From DAOTXN01 sp034435435 (GTDB lineage: Bacteria; Chloroflexota; Anaerolineae; S140-20), in NCBI GenBank assembly GCA_034435435.1, contig DAOTXN010000055.1, positions 1 to 43,239 of the forward strand: a stretch of DNA of 43,239 nt. The letters are read 5' to 3'. Positions 40,352-43,239 of this stretch are shown piece by piece (the stretch's first letter is position 1; each line of letters opens with the position of its first letter). The notes below the pieces were generated by a model. The model did not search any database. It had not been told where the DNA came from and saw nothing but the letters and a program-made list of their open reading frames with translations. Made by a program: the position numbers and the translations under genes.

Positions 40352-40977
40352 TGTATCATATCTATCAACGGCCAAAGGTGGGGTATACGGTCAGCGGAGA
40401 TGCCTACCTGATCCGCGAGAACGGCGCATGCCTGTTGGTGTGTCTGGCAGATGGTCTGGGATCGGGGCCAGTGGCGGCCAAAGCCGCGCAGACGGCGGTG
40501 GACTGGGTGTCCACTCACGTTGAGGCTCCATTAGATCAACTGATATGCGGATGTCACGAGGCTATACGCCATACTCGAGGCGCAGCAATGGCTCTCGTGC
40601 GCATAGACACGTCGCATAACGGGCTGGCCTTCATAGGAGTGGGCAACATTGAATTTTATGCCCGCAGCGCCGCGCCGATGCACCCCATCAGTTATCCGGG
40701 AATCGTAGGGAGCCGGCTGCCGTCATTGCACGAGTTTAATTTCTTACTCTGTCCGGGCGATTTGATCGTGTTGCACACCGATGGCATCTCGCGGCGCTAT
40801 GCGACGGACGGCGTGCTCGAACGAGAGGCGCATGCGTCGCCGCAATGCCTGGCCGAGACTATTGCCTTGAGCTATGCCAGACCGAACGACGACGCTACGT
40901 TGATCGTTTTGTCTTTTGCATCCAACTCGAACAGAAGCGGAATCGAGGGTAACTATGCCAAAAATTTTAATAGCTGA
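40339..40977 (+). CDS. rsbX: RsbX-type SpoIIE/PP2C serine phosphatase
   Basis: A 212-residue PP2C-like phosphatase that should dephosphorylate RsbS and RsbR and reset the stressosome. Acidic metal ligands are visible: Asp21 in SGDAYLI, Asp38 in LADGLGSG, then RGAAMAL, GIVGS, VLHTDGISRRY and NDDATLIVL. It has no sensor or RsbT-binding domain, which favours RsbX over RsbU. Overlaps rsbT by 13 bases and the next gene by 23, so translation is probably coupled. Confidence 0.9.
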   Translation: MAEIVYHIYQRPKVGYTVSGDAYLIRENGACLLVCLADGLGSGPVAAKAAQTAVDWVSTHVEAPLDQLICGCHEAIRHTRGAAMALVRIDTSHNGLAFIGVGNIEFYARSAAPMHPISYPGIVGSRLPSLHEFNFLLCPGDLIVLHTDGISRRYATDGVLEREAHASPQCLAETIALSYARPNDDATLIVLSFASNSNRSGIEGNYAKNFNS

Positions 40978-41335
40978 AGACGAGACTGACATTCGCGAAT
41001 TGGTTGCTTTTAGTCTGATCAACCTTGGGGGGTATGAGGTCGTCAGGGCCAAACATGGCGGCGAGGCGGTCGAGGTGGCCCAGCGAGAGATCCCCGATCT
41101 GATCCTGATGGATGTGCGCATGCCGCACATGACCGGCTATGAGGCATGCGCCAAGTTGAAAGAAAATCCCGCGACAAGGGATATACCGGTGGTCTTTTTG
41201 TCTGCCAAGGGACAAGAGCAAGAGATCCAACAAGGTATGAACGTGGGAGCCGAAGAATATATCCTTAAACCCTTTGCACCCGACGCATTATTACACAAAG
41301 TGCAAGACATCCTACGGCGTTTGAACAGAGGGTAA
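40955..41335 (+). CDS. Single-domain response regulator (CheY-like)
   Basis: A 126-residue receiver with no output domain. Acidic pair in AEDETD, phosphoacceptor Asp53 in LILMDVRMPHMTGY, Ser in FLSAKG and Lys in ILKPFAPDAL. The ATG at 40955 has GAGGG upstream and lies inside the end of rsbX. As a stand-alone receiver next to the stressosome genes it is the likely output or phosphate sink for the giant kinase. Response regulators downstream of R-S-T-X sets have been reported in other non-Bacillus stressosome modules. Confidence 0.9.
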   Translation: MPKILIAEDETDIRELVAFSLINLGGYEVVRAKHGGEAVEVAQREIPDLILMDVRMPHMTGYEACAKLKENPATRDIPVVFLSAKGQEQEIQQGMNVGAEEYILKPFAPDALLHKVQDILRRLNRG

Positions 41336-41366
41336 CATCCATTCGGCGGTCGGTTTTTGGAATACT

Positions 41367-42152
41367 ATGAGCGCGATTATCATCGACAGCGGGCTGGTAC
41401 ATTACGAAGCGCTGGGGCGGGGCAAGCCGCTGCTACTACTGCACGGCTGGCTCGGTTCGTGGCGCTATTGGGTGCCGGTGATGGAAGAGCTATCGGTAGA
41501 ATATCGCGTTTACGCCTTTGACTTGTGGGGCTTTGGCGACTCGGATCGACGCAACAATCAGTATAACGTCGAAGCCTATGTTCAATTGCTAGATGCTTTT
41601 ATTGAAAATCTGGGTATCCTGCACACCCGTCTGCCGGTGGTGGGACACGCACTGGGGGCAGTGATAGCGTTGCTCTGGGCGGCTCGCAACCCCGATCGCA
41701 TCGACCGCGTGATGGCAGTCAGCCTGCCGCTGGTCGGCGCGGCCATCAATCGCCGCCTGACGGTTCCTGGCGCATTGGATCTGTTCGACAAAGCGTTTAA
41801 TGTCCAGCCGCCCGACTTTACCCAGTTGCAGCTCGAGAGCCGCAAAGCCGACGAGAACGCCGTGATAGTCAGCGCGCGCTCTGCCATGACGTTGGACATG
41901 CAACGCGAGTTGGGTCAGATCGACCTGCCGGTCCTGCTGGTCAATGGCGACCGAGACGACATTGTAGCGCCGCCCAACGGCGACGTTTTCGGCGCGTGGG
42001 ACAACGTGCGCGGCATCTACCTGTCCGACTCGCGCCACTTTCCGATGCTAGATGAGCGCATCCGCTTTAATCGTCTCCTGCGCGACTTTTTGGTGGCCGA
42101 AGACCTGCGTGCATTGACCCTGAAAGAGGAATGGCGTCGCCAAACCCGTTGA
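41367..42152 (+). CDS. Alpha/beta hydrolase-fold protein lacking the nucleophile serine
   Basis: A 261-residue paralogue of the hydrolase at 26824, sharing the start (GLVHYEALGRGKPLLLLHGW), the FDLWGFGDSD loop and the end SRHFPMLDE with His224; Asp residues in NGDRDDIVAP are kept. The nucleophile elbow reads VGHALGAVIALL, so Ala95 stands where Ser96 is in the paralogue, and the codon is clearly GCA. It is therefore probably a pseudoenzyme that binds a ligand or partner. It is the last gene of the stressosome-type cluster, 31 bases after the response regulator. Confidence 0.85.
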   Translation: MSAIIIDSGLVHYEALGRGKPLLLLHGWLGSWRYWVPVMEELSVEYRVYAFDLWGFGDSDRRNNQYNVEAYVQLLDAFIENLGILHTRLPVVGHALGAVIALLWAARNPDRIDRVMAVSLPLVGAAINRRLTVPGALDLFDKAFNVQPPDFTQLQLESRKADENAVIVSARSAMTLDMQRELGQIDLPVLLVNGDRDDIVAPPNGDVFGAWDNVRGIYLSDSRHFPMLDERIRFNRLLRDFLVAEDLRALTLKEEWRRQTR

Positions 42153-42167
42153 TAACGTGCGACGCAC

Positions 42168-42623
42168 CTACGAGGCGCGTTGTAGCGTCTTGCTCAGACC
42201 GAGAACGCCTACACTCAGCAAAAGAAGGACGACAGCCCCACGACAAACGGTGTTTAACTCTCGCGCCCACCCAAAGAGCTCGACGGGAGAAGAGACGATT
42301 TCGATTTGACTCAACGTCTCTTCAGAAACCCCCTCCTCTCGTAATGATTTGATGAGTGAGTCTTCCCTCGGATCACGGATCAGGACGCGAGCGCCTGTTC
42401 CGGTCTCCGCGTTCAGAACGTCACCGCCAAAAATCAAGCGTTGGACGTCACCTTGCTTAATGGCCTCGGCCAGTTGTGGAACAGTCCACATCTGCTCGGT
42501 TTGCAGTGATCTGTAAGCCCAGCGATGGAACAATAAAGCTATTCCAAGCAGAAGAAACAGGCCAAGGACGAACGCAGTTTTCTTTTTCCAATCGGGGAGA
42601 CGAACCACTATGTAAACGCCCAT
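42168..42623 (-). CDS. Isolated FtsH-type extracytoplasmic domain protein
   Basis: A 151-residue protein: a membrane helix at about residues 16-34, an outer domain of about 90 residues (MWTVPQLAEAIKQGDVQRLI, then LIRDPREDSLIKSLREEGV) like the FtsH N-terminal extracellular domain, and a second helix near 127-146. The AAA ATPase and zinc protease parts of FtsH are absent. It might bind FtsH hexamers or be a reduced copy. It converges with the cluster, 15 bases apart, and has its own promoter and folded leader. Confidence 0.65.
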   Translation of the reverse strand: MGVYIVVRLPDWKKKTAFVLGLFLLLGIALLFHRWAYRSLQTEQMWTVPQLAEAIKQGDVQRLIFGGDVLNAETGTGARVLIRDPREDSLIKSLREEGVSEETLSQIEIVSSPVELFGWARELNTVCRGAVVLLLLSVGVLGLSKTLQRAS

Positions 42624-42672
42624 TGACCACTACTGTCCTTCAGCTCTGATCATTGTCAGGCTACTGGCTCAA

Positions 42673-42765
42673 AGGAGTGGTTCTCGGGATTGTTTACGAT
42701 GCATAACTACCGCAAAACACCTGTACGTTTTTTGAGGGATCACAGAATGTAATAGAACCACTCCT
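42673..42765 (-). promoter_or_regulatory. Leader of the FtsH-domain gene closed by a 12-bp stem
   Basis: AGGAGTGGTTCT (42673-42684) and AGAACCACTCCT (42754-42765) are perfect inverted copies 69 bases apart. They start about 8 bases into the expected minus-strand transcript and would close a domain of about 93 bases, with an inner AAAAC/GTTTT hairpin possible. The gene starts 50 bases further. It could equally be the ends of a small mobile repeat. Confidence 0.45.
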
Positions 42766-42779
42766 ATCAACCTAGAACT

Positions 42780-42808
42780 ATTATAGGATTGATTTTATGG
42801 GAAGTCAA
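42780..42808 (-). promoter_or_regulatory. Promoter of the FtsH-domain gene
   Basis: On the minus strand TTGACT (42803-42808), exactly 17 bases, TATAAT (42780-42785): 11 of 12 consensus bases. Start site near 42773, giving an untranslated leader of about 150 bases. Confidence 0.6.
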
Positions 42809-42983
42809 TGGAAATTTTCGGGTGTCAGGGCTTTCTGGAGTAGAAAAATTCATCATCGAGACCACGGAGAGCGCAGAATCTGGGCTAATTTTCCTCTTTT
42901 TCTCGACGTTCTCTAGGCGCTCTGCTGCGAGAAAAGAAAGGTCTATCCAACTTTTGAAAAGCCCTGGTTTTTGCTTGACTATA

Positions 42984-43012
42984 TTGACAAACACGGCAAT
43001 GTGGATTATAAT
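42984..43012 (+). promoter_or_regulatory. Perfect consensus promoter with no gene in the window
   Basis: TTGACA (42984-42989), exactly 17 bases, TATAAT (43007-43012): all 12 consensus bases. The transcript would begin near 43019 with a small hairpin (GCATT 43019-43023, AATGC 43028-43032). The 227 bases that follow are AT-rich and hold no convincing gene, so it serves a small RNA or a gene past the window end. Confidence 0.6.
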
Positions 43013-43239
43013 GTAGATGCATTAATAAATGCTCATTCAGCAACCTTCATACTCTTCTTCCTTGCACAACTTTCTTGCATCAAATCTTTTCTTCCATTGA
43101 AGTTAACTCTGAAATTACGGTATAGTGAGTTGCTTCCACTCCAGAAAACGCCATAATCGTTGTTCAAGCCAAATCGCGATTGTCGTGATGCAGAATACTC
43201 CAACGTAGTCAAGATGAGACGACAACTTGCACAGGGGAG

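Noticed and set aside
42789..43156. Short reading frames in the AT-rich end region
   Set aside because: No ribosome sites or recognisable motifs, and one starts inside the minus-strand promoter at 42780-42808.

Overview
The window looks like a chromosomal segment of a Chloroflexota bacterium (Anaerolineae or Caldilineae type). This is inferred from gene style: a family-5 solute-binding lipoprotein with a Val/Thr/Glu repeat stalk after its lipobox, lipoproteins with Pro/Thr linkers, a kinase with about ten GAF domains, a DUF4388 protein paired with an MglA-like GTPase, and high GC with short AT-rich islands. No rRNA, tRNA, CRISPR array or intact transposase was seen.

Layout. 1-2530: structured leader and orphan peptide/sugar-binding lipoprotein, closed by a terminator. 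2594-5155 (minus): a glycosidase-like TIM-barrel protein of the GH20/GH67/GH115 type. 5248-6690: 8-oxoguanine deaminase. 6691-13934: a defence and toxin island holding a TumE-type toxin-antitoxin pair, a single-chain restriction-modification protein, a Clp-fold serine proteinase next to a MazF/PemK-like toxin, an orphan gene, a PIN toxin-antitoxin pair, and two broken copies of a restriction-modification 3' end. The broken copies carry a perfect 57-bp direct repeat on either side of the PIN cassette. 13970-18058: dihydropyrimidinase/hydantoinase, a degenerate histidine-kinase-like protein, and adenine deaminase; with the 8-oxoguanine deaminase this makes a nucleobase-catabolism neighbourhood split by the island. 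18087-24930: leaderless TPR/lytic-transglycosylase lipoprotein, PHP-domain protein, small membrane protein, 3-methyladenine glycosylase, YjbQ-family protein and DUF3048 lipoprotein.

24991-42152 is the most striking part: fifteen plus-strand genes behind a consensus promoter and a strongly folded 5' leader. In order: DUF4388 protein, MglA-like GTPase, alpha/beta hydrolase, V4R-domain protein, left-handed beta-helix protein, response regulator with a degenerate GGDEF domain, a 2304-residue multi-GAF histidine kinase, RsbT-like ATPase, GAF-STAS protein (RsbR type), stand-alone STAS protein, RsbS, RsbT, RsbX-type phosphatase, response regulator, and a second alpha/beta hydrolase. This is a complete stressosome core (R-S-T-X) embedded in a two-component and small-GTPase system, with no sigma factor, RsbV or RsbW in view. 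Two hydrolases resembling RsbQ sit at positions 3 and 15; the second has lost its nucleophile serine. I infer that GAF inputs act on the stressosome, RsbT or its paralogue is released by phosphorylation of STAS proteins, RsbX resets it, and output goes through the kinase and response regulators rather than sigma-B.

42168-43239: a minus-strand gene for an isolated FtsH-type extracytoplasmic domain with its own consensus promoter and folded leader, then an AT-rich stretch with a perfect consensus promoter pointing out of the window.
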